Assembly: GCA_038236995.1 (NCBI GenBank) | Contig: JBBRZE010000013.1 | Span: forward strand, 1 to 64,000 | Length of the DNA stretch: 64,000 bases | Direction: 5' to 3' | DNA from: JAAFHB01 sp038236995 | GTDB lineage: Bacteria > Bacteroidota > Bacteroidia > Bacteroidales > Prolixibacteraceae | Shown here: piece after piece, positions 25,949 through 35,004 of the stretch | Layout: every line of letters begins with the position of its first letter | Numbering within the stretch: the stretch's first letter is position 1 | Translations under genes and position numbers: made by a program | Notes under the pieces: model-generated | Seen by the model: only the letters and a program-made list of their open reading frames with translations | Told to the model about the DNA's origin: nothing | The model's database searches: none

Positions 25949-27247
25949 CTATTTGCCATTATCGAAAAATGCTCTTAACGGGTTTATTAATCGTGTAATC
26001 AACCGCATTTCTTTTGTAATAATCTCGGCTGTTCCGTCCATTTGCTGTATAAATCTCAGGTTTTCACGGTACGAAGAAGTCATTCCATCAGAAAGTTCGA
26101 TTTCTGCCACGTAACCTTTGGCCTCCGGAACAAGTGAAATCGACTTGATTTTCCCTTTCAACATCCCAAATTCCATATATGGAAATCCATTTAATTTTAA
26201 ATTCACCCGTTGACCTACTTCAACTTTTCCAAAGCCTGAAGGGGGGATGATAGCTTTAGCAATGATTGCCGATTCTTTGACAGGAATAATAGTTGCAATT
26301 AATTCACCAGTTTTAACCTCCTGATTTACACTCCATATAGAAGTAAAGGTCAATTTTCCTTCCACCGGACTGGCAACAAGATAACGCTCCTCCCACTGGT
26401 GAATCGCGTTTTCGAGATTTTGCTTCGATTCATCCAGAGCCAGGCGGAATTCCGATAACTCCCTTTCGTGTTGCATCTGCAATTCAACCCTGCTTGACTG
26501 CATTTGAAGAATTGAAGACTCGGTCTCCCGCAGAACAGCTTCAAAGCCAACAAAAGCAGATTTTTTTGAAAGAAAAAGTTGTCGCGATTTATCATATTCA
26601 GCCTCACTTGTAGTTCTTTTCTGGTAAAGGGAAGAATCGCGTGAAAAGCCTTTTTGAGATAAAGTGAGGTCATTCCGTTGAATTTCTCTTTGACGAATCA
26701 AAGTCTGGTAATACTCTTCCTGTTTGGTAATCTGTTTGTCGATTAGTCCAATTTTTTGCGGAAGAAAGTTTTGACTAAGATAATGCCTGAAGTTATTCCT
26801 ACTTTTCAGAAAAGGACCATAACTTTGCTGTAATTCTCCAAGGGTAAGTTGCTCTGTCAAATCATAGGCAAATACCTGTTCATCCCAGTTAGGGATAAGA
26901 AAACATGCTGCCAATTCCTTTTTAAGTATCAAATAATGAGAAAAATCTGTTGGATTGTTGATCAGTGCAATATTCCCTTTCTCCTGTATTATCTGACCAT
27001 CAACCGCAAATAACCGGTCTATCTTGCCCGTCGATTTACTTAGCAACGAAACCGGAGGATTTTTCTTTGTTAATATCATGGGGGCCCTGATAATTTCAGG
27101 AGATTTAAAAAAATAGCTACCCATAAGAAGTGCGAAAAAGAGGGCGAATATAACCGTCAGCCCCCACCGGATAATACGGTTTGGAATAAACGACATAATT
27201 TCATCAACTTCCTCGCTGTGCGATTCTAAATCAGACCTTTCCGACAT
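25949..27247 (-). CDS. HlyD-family periplasmic adaptor of the peptide exporter
   Basis: A 432-residue membrane-fusion protein. It has a short cytosolic N-terminus, one membrane helix (about residues 26-47, IRWGLTVIFALFFALLMGSYFF), a first half-lipoyl segment (SLLSKSTGKIDRLFAVDGQIIQEKG), long coiled-coil helices (about 165-290), then the second half (YLVASPVEGKLTFTSIWSVNQEVKTGELIATIIPV) and a beta-barrel. Such adaptors join C39-type ABC transporters to an outer-membrane channel. It lies 75 bp downstream of the exporter gene and 226 bp upstream of the ATP-grasp gene, all on the minus strand. No TolC gene is in the window. Confidence 0.88.
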   Translation of the reverse strand: MSERSDLESHSEEVDEIMSFIPNRIIRWGLTVIFALFFALLMGSYFFKSPEIIRAPMILTKKNPPVSLLSKSTGKIDRLFAVDGQIIQEKGNIALINNPTDFSHYLILKKELAACFLIPNWDEQVFAYDLTEQLTLGELQQSYGPFLKSRNNFRHYLSQNFLPQKIGLIDKQITKQEEYYQTLIRQREIQRNDLTLSQKGFSRDSSLYQKRTTSEAEYDKSRQLFLSKKSAFVGFEAVLRETESSILQMQSSRVELQMQHERELSEFRLALDESKQNLENAIHQWEERYLVASPVEGKLTFTSIWSVNQEVKTGELIATIIPVKESAIIAKAIIPPSGFGKVEVGQRVNLKLNGFPYMEFGMLKGKIKSISLVPEAKGYVAEIELSDGMTSSYRENLRFIQQMDGTAEIITKEMRLITRLINPLRAFFDNGK

Positions 27248-27322
27248 ATCAATATTTCTTTTGTTTCGATATTTATTTCAATTCCTCACTGATTCATTAA
27301 CCCGTTAAGTCAGAAAATTCAA

Positions 27323-29539
27323 TTAACCACCAAGTTCAAGTTGGTCTTTAACAAGATTAAAATAGATTCCCTTTCTTCCGACAAGTTCACTATGTGTTCC
27401 CTTTTCGACAATCTCGCCCCCTTCCAATACCACAATCTGATCAGCATTTTTTACGGTGCTTAACCGGTGTGCAACTACTATAACCGTTCTATCTTTAAAA
27501 AATTGATTCAGGTTATCCATAATCACCAGCTCATTGCGGGCATCCAGTGCATTGGTTGCTTCATCAAAGAAAATATAATCCGGATTCTTGTACACTGACC
27601 TTGCAATCAGAATCCGCTGCTTTTGACCAGTACTCAATCCGTGACCATCACTACCAATCCGGGTATCGTATCCCAAAGGAAGTGCTTGAATAAAAGTTTG
27701 GATATTAGCTGTTTCAACTGCCTTTTCAACTTTTACAAAATCTGGCATCTCATCGCCAATCCCGATGTTACCAGCAATAGTATCCGAGAAAATAAAACCC
27801 TCCTGCATTACAACCCCACATCGTTTGCGCCATTGCTGCTGACTATAATTATTGAGCGGAACACCTCCCAGCACTATTTCACCATTAACCGGTTTGTAAA
27901 AACCAAGAATTAACTTGACAAGGGTGCTTTTCCCGCTTCCGCTTGTACCAACAATTGCAGTGACTTTATTTGCCGGAATCTCCAGATCAATATTTTTCAA
28001 TACCTTCGGTGAATTTGGACCCTCATACTGAAAAGTGACGTTTTTTAAAACGATGTCTCGTCCTGTTGGAATTTCGAGAATTTTCCGCTCTTCAGGCTTC
28101 TCCTCATCTTCTTTTTCATTGATTTCACTCAACCTTTCCAGACTTATTTTCGCATCCTGTGCCGACTGAATAAATCCAATAAATAGCTGGATGGGTGCAT
28201 TCAATTGTCCAATGATGTATTGCACCGCCATCATCATCCCGAGCGTCATATCACCGGTAACAACTGCCCTGGCAGTCATAAAAGAGATGATGATGTCTTT
28301 GGTCTGATTTATAAAAGTAGCACCCACCATCTGATTCTGATTAAGAATCAAACCTTTAATATTCACTTTATACAACTTCGCCTGTATCCGTTCCCATTCC
28401 CATCTTTTTTGCTTTTCACAATTATTGAGCTTAATCTCCTGCATACCGGTAATCAGCTGAACGACATTACTCTGATTGGCTGAAGCTTGCTGAAACCGTT
28501 TATAATCCAATGTTCTCCGTTTTTTAAGGAAAAGCAATACCCATCCAATGTATAAAAGGCTTCCAATAACAAATACCACCAAAATGCCAGGGTGGTATGT
28601 TGCCATTATGATGGTATAAATCACTAATGTAATAGTTGCAAACATGATATTTACCAACGAGGAGGTCAGGAAGGTCTGAATACGGCTATGATCTCCCATT
28701 CGTTGCATGATGTCACCCACCATTTTCGAATCAAAAAATGAGATTGGCAACCGCATCAGTTTGGTTAGGAAATCAGAGATCAATGAAATACTCACCCTAG
28801 TCGTCACATGTAACATGATCCAGTTTCGGATCATCTCGTTAGCTGTCTGACCAAAGGTTAGCACCAATTGGGCGATCAATACCATCATGATAAAATTCAG
28901 ATCACTATTCCCAATTCCATAATCAACAATTGATTGGGTCAGAAACGGAAAAATCATGCTCACAAGACTTCCGGTTAGCATCCCAATCAGAAGCTGAATA
29001 ATAAATTTCCGGTACGGACGCAAATAATTCAACAGATACCCATACCGTCCAATACCATGATCTTCCTTATCTTCATTATAAAACTGAGTAGAAGGTTCGA
29101 GTAATAAAGCAATACCCTCATTTCCCTTAGCCAGCCAACATTTTAAAAACTCTGTCTTCTTGTAATCTAAGATGCCATGTGCCGGATCTGCAATTTGCAC
29201 AACTTCATCCCCTTCTTTCTTTTTTTGGAATAACATGAACCTGCCTTTTCGGGAGATCCTGGTTACTACAACAAAATGTTTTTGATTCCAATGGATGATA
29301 CAGGGAAGCGGTACCTCATCTCGTAGTTGCTCCCAGGTAACCCGCACTCCGCGGGATCTGAAACCAAGATCTTCAGCTGCATCACATAAACTTAGCAATG
29401 ATACGCCTTCGCGAGATGGAAAAGAAAGGCTACGTAAATGCTGCATCGAATAGCTGCGACCATAATACTTGGATATCATTCGCAGGCAAGTCGGCCCACA
29501 GTCCATAACATCAAGTTGCTTGAAGAAAGGAAATCGCAT
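27323..29539 (-). CDS. Peptidase-containing ABC transporter (C39 bacteriocin-type exporter)
   Basis: A 738-residue exporter that should cleave double-glycine leaders and export the matured peptide. The C39 peptidase domain (residues 1-150) has oxyanion Gln8, nucleophile Cys14 in MDCGPTC, His in NQKHFVVV and Asp in IADPAHG, so it is catalytically complete. The six-helix membrane domain spans about 175-460. The ATPase has Walker A GTSGSGKSTL, signature LSTGQKQR, Walker B YIFFDEATNALD and H-loop AHRLST. It heads the transporter pair with the HlyD gene and is transcribed away from the two precursor peptide genes that start 450 bp upstream. Confidence 0.95.
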   Translation of the reverse strand: MRFPFFKQLDVMDCGPTCLRMISKYYGRSYSMQHLRSLSFPSREGVSLLSLCDAAEDLGFRSRGVRVTWEQLRDEVPLPCIIHWNQKHFVVVTRISRKGRFMLFQKKKEGDEVVQIADPAHGILDYKKTEFLKCWLAKGNEGIALLLEPSTQFYNEDKEDHGIGRYGYLLNYLRPYRKFIIQLLIGMLTGSLVSMIFPFLTQSIVDYGIGNSDLNFIMMVLIAQLVLTFGQTANEMIRNWIMLHVTTRVSISLISDFLTKLMRLPISFFDSKMVGDIMQRMGDHSRIQTFLTSSLVNIMFATITLVIYTIIMATYHPGILVVFVIGSLLYIGWVLLFLKKRRTLDYKRFQQASANQSNVVQLITGMQEIKLNNCEKQKRWEWERIQAKLYKVNIKGLILNQNQMVGATFINQTKDIIISFMTARAVVTGDMTLGMMMAVQYIIGQLNAPIQLFIGFIQSAQDAKISLERLSEINEKEDEEKPEERKILEIPTGRDIVLKNVTFQYEGPNSPKVLKNIDLEIPANKVTAIVGTSGSGKSTLVKLILGFYKPVNGEIVLGGVPLNNYSQQQWRKRCGVVMQEGFIFSDTIAGNIGIGDEMPDFVKVEKAVETANIQTFIQALPLGYDTRIGSDGHGLSTGQKQRILIARSVYKNPDYIFFDEATNALDARNELVIMDNLNQFFKDRTVIVVAHRLSTVKNADQIVVLEGGEIVEKGTHSELVGRKGIYFNLVKDQLELGG

Positions 29540-29929
29540 AATTTAATCAATATATAAAATTATTGTGATGACCGGTAATTAAACTTCCCCTGGTTTATCG
29601 GTCAATTCTAATTGAGAAGTTTAAAAACCTGAGTTGTAAAAATAGTTTAATAAAGTTTCATTTTCCCGAGCATCGTTCACTTAAAATAAAAAAAACATTT
29701 TTTTTTAATAAATAATTCAAAAACAATAATGATATTCGTATCGCATTCAATATCTATCACATAGTAGCACTCTACTTAAATTTTAAATATTCTACTGTAA
29801 AATAACTATAATTCATAAAATCAACGAAAGTCTATTTAAACAATATATATTCAATGTGTTACAACTACGCACTAAAACTTATACTTTTTAGTACAATTCA
29901 AAATTACAATAAAATATATTTTTCTTTCA
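29540..29929. other. AT-rich divergent control region of the RiPP-like locus
   Basis: This lies between the exporter gene (-) and precursor 1 (+). It is extremely AT-rich with long A/T runs (for example 29686-29712). The exporter's promoter must lie here, but no exact TAnnTTTG box or copy of the GGTAAC motif was found on its strand. Confidence 0.45.
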
Positions 29930-29958
29930 GGTAACAAATCAGTGGCTATTCCTATTAA
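29930..29958 (+). promoter_or_regulatory. ECF-type promoter motif, copy C (precursor peptides)
   Basis: GGTAACAAATC, variable nt, then ATTCCTATTAA, with exactly 16 nt between GGTAAC and CTATTAA. It lies about 30 bp before the ATG of precursor 1 (29989), leaving room for a start site near 29965. It matches copies A and B in both blocks and in spacing. Confidence 0.78.
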
Positions 29959-29988
29959 CATTCATAAACTCAAAAAAAAACACTCAAT

Positions 29989-30144
29989 ATGAAAAGCAAG
30001 TTATTCATTTCCGAAAAGAACGAAGGTTTCGAAATCAAATTTAAAAGTCTGAATAATGACGAAATGAATAACCTCAGAGGTGGAGTAGGTGATCTTCCCC
30101 CAACAGGTGGAGACGATTATCCACTTGATCCTTTTAAAAAATAG
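29989..30144 (+). CDS. Double-glycine-leader RiPP precursor peptide 1
   Basis: A 51-residue peptide. The leader (1-32) ends in a classical exporter site: counting back from the cut after Gly32, Leu at -12, Glu at -8, Met at -7, Leu at -4, Gly-Gly at -2/-1 (LNNDEMNNLRGG). The predicted core is VGDLPPTGGDDYPLDPFKK (19 residues), with one Thr, two C-terminal Lys and four Asp, the kind of donors and acceptors an ATP-grasp ligase joins as esters or amides. The adjacent C39 exporter fits this leader. It is followed 97 bp later by a near copy. Which side chains are joined, if any, is unknown. Confidence 0.85.
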   Translation: MKSKLFISEKNEGFEIKFKSLNNDEMNNLRGGVGDLPPTGGDDYPLDPFKK

Positions 30145-30241
30145 TCCAAACAATTGATACCAGATATTACAGTTAATTAGAATCATCCATTAAAGATATG
30201 GAATTGCCGGATGATTCAACCAACATAAAAAAACATTTTCT

Positions 30242-30397
30242 ATGAATAACAGGTTATTTATTGCCGAAAAGAACGATGCTTTCGAAATCAAATTTAAAAG
30301 TCTGAACAATGACGAGATGAATAACCTCAGAGGCGGAGTTAATGATCTTCCACCAACAGGTGGCGACGATTATCCACTTGATCCTTTTAAAAAATAA
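30242..30397 (+). CDS. Double-glycine-leader RiPP precursor peptide 2
   Basis: A 51-residue near duplicate of precursor 1. Six leader residues differ (positions 2, 3, 4, 8, 12, 13), while residues 14-32, including the whole processing site, are identical. The core differs only at its second residue: VNDLPPTGGDDYPLDPFKK. Codon changes in the core are mostly silent (three silent, one replacement), so the core sequence appears to be held by selection. It probably shares the transcript from copy C of the promoter motif. Function inferred as for precursor 1. Confidence 0.85.
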   Translation: MNNRLFIAEKNDAFEIKFKSLNNDEMNNLRGGVNDLPPTGGDDYPLDPFKK

Positions 30398-30453
30398 CAC
30401 TGTTCAATCAGAATAATTTCCTCAGAAAATCTCATTTTTAAGATTCATATTTT

Positions 30454-30506
30454 CTATGAATGTGAATACCAATATTAAAAATATTCATAGCTTACCTTCT
30501 GGTAAG
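30454..30506. other. Two hairpins between precursor 2 and the CHAT gene
   Basis: CTATGAAT/ATTCATAG (30454-30461 with 30483-30490) and CTTACC/GGTAAG (30491-30506, 4-nt loop) lie in the 230-bp gap. Neither is followed by a T-tract. They could stabilise the short precursor mRNA or reduce read-through into the CHAT gene. Confidence 0.4.
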
Positions 30507-30627
30507 ACAATTTGTATCATCATTTCCCAAATCAACGTGTTTTTTAAGCAAATTAAAAGATTATCCTAAAATCTTTTAACAAATTCCTATCTTGCCGGAG
30601 AATTAGTTGGCAAATTTATCTCTGGTA

Positions 30628-33417
30628 ATGAAGGTTTTATCACTTTTATATTTCTTATTTTTAAGTACTATCAGCTTTGCATCTATTGCTCAGGCTTCAG
30701 TGACAGATACAGTCGTCTCCGTTTATGCCAAATATGGTAACCAGATGAAGTCCGGACACCTGATAGAGGCCGCTACAAGCTTGTCAGGTCTTCTGAAGCC
30801 AAATTTCGAATTAACAGGAAAACAAAAACTCGTAATTTACAATAACCTTGGTATAATCCACAAAAAATTGGGACAGTTCGATATCGCTCTTGGATATTAC
30901 GATGCTGCCGAATCCATCTATCTCACGAATAAATTTACAGATATCTCACTGCTGGTGAGCATTTACGGCAATAAAGTTAATATTTACTCTATAAAGGGAG
31001 ATTTCAATAAAGCATTGGAATATGTTGAAAAGGCCATCCGATTTGTAAAAGGCAGCACTGGATCAGAATTAGTAAAACAACAATATACCTCTTCACTCTA
31101 CCTGAACTCAGGAATTGTCTACTACCAACTTAACGATTTTAATCAGGCCTTAATTTCATTTAAGAAAAGTTTATATTTAAAAGAAAACTTCAACTTCACA
31201 GGAAAAGAAAATGTATATCTTCAGCTTGCAAAAGCCTATGCAAAAACTGGGAACAACCATTTTGCCGACAAATATTTTATACTAAGTATCAAACAGTTCG
31301 AAGCAGAAAATAGTAATTTCTCTAACAATCTGGCGAGTACATGTCTGGAGTATGGCGATTTTCTTATGTCAATCAATGAAAATTCCAGGGCTTTAATAAT
31401 TATTCAAAAAGCACTAAAAATAACTGTTCAAAACTTTGGCGATAAGAATCAGCTTACTGCGAATTGTTACCAAATAATGGGCGATTATTACCGAATCATC
31501 AAAGATTATCAGAAAGCCTTAACCTATTATCAAAAAGCGTTGGTATCCGGTTCAAAAACTTTCAATGATTCGAAAATCGAGGTAAATCCCACAATGAGTG
31601 ATATTACCCTCAATTTATGGCAGTTAAGACTATTGCAAAGTAAAGCCGAAGCTTTAGCAAGTCTTGCCAACGAAGAAAAAGTCAAGCGTGAACAAATCAA
31701 CTATCTTTCATTAAGTCTGAATACGATCAACCTTGCCATTGAGATGACAAATTCGATCCGGGTTGATTACACGGAAGCAGAAACCCGGTTAGTATTTAAT
31801 GAGAAGCAAAAGAATGTTTTTGTTGCCGCCCTTGAAACGGCATTGAAACTATATGATCTTTCAGGCGAAAGAAGCTATTTGCAACTTGCCTATCAGACCA
31901 CGCAACAATGCAAAGCCAGTGAACTCAAGTACGAAATTGCCAAAAATAAATCGTATTCCGATAACGAGATACCTGATTCGCTGCGAAATAAAGAGAATAA
32001 ACTACAACAGGATATTGCGGCTTACAATAATCTTATCCAAAATGAACTGGCACTAATCAAGCCGGATACCGCCAAAATTGCTTTTTGGAAGGACCAACAG
32101 TTTGATTTGAACCGCGATCTCGAGAAAACGATTGAACAGACTGAAAAAAAATACCCCAGGTTTATTGATAAAATTAAAAAGGGGAATATCATTGGGATAG
32201 AGGAAATACAAACCAATTTAAAACCGGATGACAGTTTAATTGAATATTTATTCTCAGAAAAAGATGAAAAAGGCAGCCGGAAATTGTACGAATTTGTGAT
32301 TACACCGACAGATTTAATATGTCACACTGAAATAATTGACAGCACTATATCGGCAAATTTTTCGCTCCTGAAAGACCGGTTAGTAAACCAATTCACACCC
32401 GGCAAAGCCCTTGCAAATTATAACCAGTTGAATCAGCTACTTTTTGACGCTTATCGCATTTTGATTCAACCTCTCGAGAAACACTTTGCAGGCAAGCAAC
32501 TGATTGTCATTCCTGACGATGATATCTCCTATATGCCGTTCGATGCGTTTTTAACTTCCTGGACGATGAACAAGAAGATGATTAATTATGCAGAATTATC
32601 TTATTTGATCAGTGACTACTCCATTTCATATGCTTACTCGACCAATACTTTGTGGAATAATCAGTTAAAAGCACAAAATAACCCGAGAGTAGTTGGTCTT
32701 GCACCAGATTATTCAAATACAGCACTAGCTGATGGGAAAAAGTATAGCGCACTTAAATCTAACAATAGAGAAGTCGAAAGTATTCTCAATAATTTTGATG
32801 GGATAGTTTTAAATTCAGGTCAGGCTACGATTGCCAATTTCAGATCGAATCTATACGACGGTGCGATACTCCATCTTGCGATGCATGCAGAATTAGATAC
32901 ACTGAACTCAGGATCATCAAGTTTAATATTTGCTCCCGACATAAAAAACGCAGGGAATTATAGACTTTACAATTACGAAATCGGACAAATGAACATTATT
33001 TCGCCCATGGTGGTATTGAGCGCCTGCAACACAGGTAGTGGCAAGCTTTACAGTGGAGAAGGCTTGATGAGCCTTGCACGTAATTTTGTTTTGGCTGGAG
33101 TTCCTTCTGTTGTCGAAACACTTTGGCCGATTGAAGATATTGCTGGTTCAAAGATAATGGGAAGCTTTTATAAATATCTCTCGCAGGGAAAACCAAAGAA
33201 TGTTGCGCTACGGCAGGCCAAGCTGGATTATATTAACACAACTTCACCATCGTTTGTTAATCCCAGATTCTGGGCTGCTTACACGCTGATAGGAGATGTT
33301 TCACCTGTTAAAAGGATCTGGTGGAAAGAGCTCTGGATAATTATTCCACTGATCCTTTTTATGGTGACAATCGCTTTGCTTGTTCGCTACTTGTTCAGAT
33401 TTTTCAGAATAAGCTGA
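30628..33417 (+). CDS. Secreted, membrane-anchored TPR-CHAT protease-like protein
   Basis: A 929-residue protein. I take ATG 30628, which starts a good signal peptide (MKVLSLLYFLFLSTISFAS); a TTG at 30607 is possible but less likely. TPR repeats fill about residues 60-330 (YNNLGIIHKKLGQFDIALGYY, CYQIMGDYYRIIKDYQKAL), then a helical spacer. The C-terminal CHAT (caspase-like) domain has the catalytic dyad His753 (HLAMHAE) and Cys800 (VLSACNTGSG). A last membrane helix (about 902-922) ends in a short basic tail, so both domains should sit in the periplasm. It follows the two precursors on the same strand and overlaps the anti-sigma-like gene by 31 bp tail to tail. A role in precursor processing or signal cleavage is inference. 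Confidence 0.85.
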   Translation: MKVLSLLYFLFLSTISFASIAQASVTDTVVSVYAKYGNQMKSGHLIEAATSLSGLLKPNFELTGKQKLVIYNNLGIIHKKLGQFDIALGYYDAAESIYLTNKFTDISLLVSIYGNKVNIYSIKGDFNKALEYVEKAIRFVKGSTGSELVKQQYTSSLYLNSGIVYYQLNDFNQALISFKKSLYLKENFNFTGKENVYLQLAKAYAKTGNNHFADKYFILSIKQFEAENSNFSNNLASTCLEYGDFLMSINENSRALIIIQKALKITVQNFGDKNQLTANCYQIMGDYYRIIKDYQKALTYYQKALVSGSKTFNDSKIEVNPTMSDITLNLWQLRLLQSKAEALASLANEEKVKREQINYLSLSLNTINLAIEMTNSIRVDYTEAETRLVFNEKQKNVFVAALETALKLYDLSGERSYLQLAYQTTQQCKASELKYEIAKNKSYSDNEIPDSLRNKENKLQQDIAAYNNLIQNELALIKPDTAKIAFWKDQQFDLNRDLEKTIEQTEKKYPRFIDKIKKGNIIGIEEIQTNLKPDDSLIEYLFSEKDEKGSRKLYEFVITPTDLICHTEIIDSTISANFSLLKDRLVNQFTPGKALANYNQLNQLLFDAYRILIQPLEKHFAGKQLIVIPDDDISYMPFDAFLTSWTMNKKMINYAELSYLISDYSISYAYSTNTLWNNQLKAQNNPRVVGLAPDYSNTALADGKKYSALKSNNREVESILNNFDGIVLNSGQATIANFRSNLYDGAILHLAMHAELDTLNSGSSSLIFAPDIKNAGNYRLYNYEIGQMNIISPMVVLSACNTGSGKLYSGEGLMSLARNFVLAGVPSVVETLWPIEDIAGSKIMGSFYKYLSQGKPKNVALRQAKLDYINTTSPSFVNPRFWAAYTLIGDVSPVKRIWWKELWIIIPLILFMVTIALLVRYLFRFFRIS

Positions 33418-34400
33418 GCTTTCTTCTTGTAGATGCCTTCAGTTTCAGACAGTGTTTCCATTATGGAAAGAGCTTTCAGATTTTCGCCCGTTTTAATATA
33501 GCACAATCCAAGATACCATTGTGCTTCAGGTACAAACTGATCCTCTGCAGTTAGAAGCTCATTAAAGACTGTAATAGCTTCAGGGAAATGGCCTTGGCCC
33601 ATTTGATTCAGTCCTGAAAATAGAAGAACCTCTGGTAAGTTTTCGTTCATTTTTCGTAATTCTTTAAATGCCAGCTCAGCATGCATATAATCCTTTGATA
33701 AATAATAATCAACACCATCCTGTAGTTTTCCGGTAAATTCATTGGAATTCCCCCTCAACCGATATGAATTGGCCTCCAAAGGTTCGTAATACTGGTCGAA
33801 AACTGAACCTCCCATATATGACGATGTTATTGGTCTAATCAGCAAAAGAGAAAGTATCAAAACTGCTGCAGCAACCTGGAAAACGATTTTTCTGGATACC
33901 CTGTGACGATGAACTGGCATTTGAATAACCTTTTCGCTGAATGGATCTGATTTATTTACATATTCCATAATTCGGCGAGCGGCCATATCATTCTCAAGTG
34001 AAGGTTTGTTATGCTCAAAGGTTTTAACCCAATCCTCTGAAAGATCATCAATTCCAGAAAGAATCATTTCAACTTCTGCTTTAGCGATCTTTTTCCGGAA
34101 TTCTACTTCTGTATCTACTTCAATTATACCGAAGTCTTTGCTGATGCTCTTCTCCAAATTAGATCGACGGTAATTATCAATATCCTTTAGTGCTAAAATT
34201 TCAGCTTTTATGAGCTCCGGGTCGCTTTCAATCGCCTCTAGCAACAAACTCTGTTTCATGATCTTATCTATTTTACACTGAAAAACGTATTCTTTCCTTA
34301 AGCGCTCATTCACATTTAGACTACGCTTAAAATCTTCCTTTTCAGTTTTAGTCATTTCACCCGAATGATAGTTGAGAATGATTTCCGTAAAATTGTTCAT
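33387..34400 (-). CDS. Transmembrane anti-sigma-like protein with TPR domain
   Basis: A 337-residue protein 16 bp downstream of the ECF sigma gene. The charged, helical N-terminal region (1-165) would be cytosolic; one membrane helix covers about 172-190 (VFQVAAAVLILSLLLIRPI). The C-terminal part carries TPR-like repeats (GVDYYLSKDYMHAELAFKELRKM, GLNQMGQGHFPEAITVF, WYLGLCYIKTGENLKALSIM) that would face the periplasm, where the TPR-CHAT protein also resides. Position and topology suggest it holds the sigma factor until a periplasmic signal arrives. No classic zinc anti-sigma motif is visible. Its 3' end overlaps the convergent CHAT gene. Confidence 0.7.
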   Translation of the reverse strand: MNNFTEIILNYHSGEMTKTEKEDFKRSLNVNERLRKEYVFQCKIDKIMKQSLLLEAIESDPELIKAEILALKDIDNYRRSNLEKSISKDFGIIEVDTEVEFRKKIAKAEVEMILSGIDDLSEDWVKTFEHNKPSLENDMAARRIMEYVNKSDPFSEKVIQMPVHRHRVSRKIVFQVAAAVLILSLLLIRPITSSYMGGSVFDQYYEPLEANSYRLRGNSNEFTGKLQDGVDYYLSKDYMHAELAFKELRKMNENLPEVLLFSGLNQMGQGHFPEAITVFNELLTAEDQFVPEAQWYLGLCYIKTGENLKALSIMETLSETEGIYKKKAQLILKNLNK

Positions 34401-34416
34401 AATTATTTCTGATTAT

Positions 34417-35004
34417 TTATTTTATATTTAGGTTTTTCACCAATTCGTTATAGTCAGGATGTTCCATTATTTTACTTTTCAACTCTTTCATACATTCACT
34501 TTTCTTTTTCCGAACATATCCATAACTGTACCCAAGTTTTTCAGCTATCTCAACAGGAGGAATTTCCATCCAATACATTTTGAGAATCTTCTGCGAAACT
34601 TCGTCCATTGAATCAAAACACTGCCTGAAGATATTTTCATAGAATACACTGTCACCATATTCAGTAAAATCGTTTTCATTGTGCTCTAAGGACCGACGAA
34701 GTTCGTAGTTCTTTGCTGCCTTTAGTTTATCGAGTGCCATCAGCCACAAATTTTTGCAAATGGCAAACAAATAGGTTGATAGCATACCCTGAAGAACGAA
34801 TTCATCATTGTATATTTTTTCGATAATGATATATAATGCGTCTTGAAAAATATCTTTCGCATCTTCATCACTGCCATTATTTTTCGATATAAAATATCTG
34901 ATTACAGGAAGATTCTCCTTAGCCAGGTATTTCACGGCGAACGATTCGCCGGATTTTAAGCCTTGAATAATTTCCTGATCGGTGTAATTTTTCATTTGAA
35001 ACAA
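34417..35004 (-). CDS. ECF-type RNA polymerase sigma factor
   Basis: A 195-residue sigma-70 family factor with only regions 2 and 4. Region 2: DAKDIFQDALYIIIEKIYNDEF, then STYLFAICKNLWLMALDKLK. Region 4: MDEVSQKILKMYWMEIPPVEIAEKLGYSYGYVRKKKSECM, a helix-turn-helix for the -35 element. It is followed at 16 bp by the membrane anti-sigma-like gene. A copy of the GGTAAC/CtATTAA motif lies 356 bp upstream, suggesting autoregulation if this factor recognises that motif; that pairing is inferred from co-location only. Confidence 0.92.
   Translation of the reverse strand: MFQMKNYTDQEIIQGLKSGESFAVKYLAKENLPVIRYFISKNNGSDEDAKDIFQDALYIIIEKIYNDEFVLQGMLSTYLFAICKNLWLMALDKLKAAKNYELRRSLEHNENDFTEYGDSVFYENIFRQCFDSMDEVSQKILKMYWMEIPPVEIAEKLGYSYGYVRKKKSECMKELKSKIMEHPDYNELVKNLNIK

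Noticed and set aside
29540..29580. Possible fourth copy of the GGTAAC/CtATTAA motif before the exporter gene
   Set aside because: The minus strand reads GGTCAT followed by TGATTAA at the wrong spacing and abutting the ATG; too weak.
30607..30627. TTG start for the CHAT protein
   Set aside because: The ATG at 30628 begins directly with a good signal peptide; the seven extra residues add nothing.
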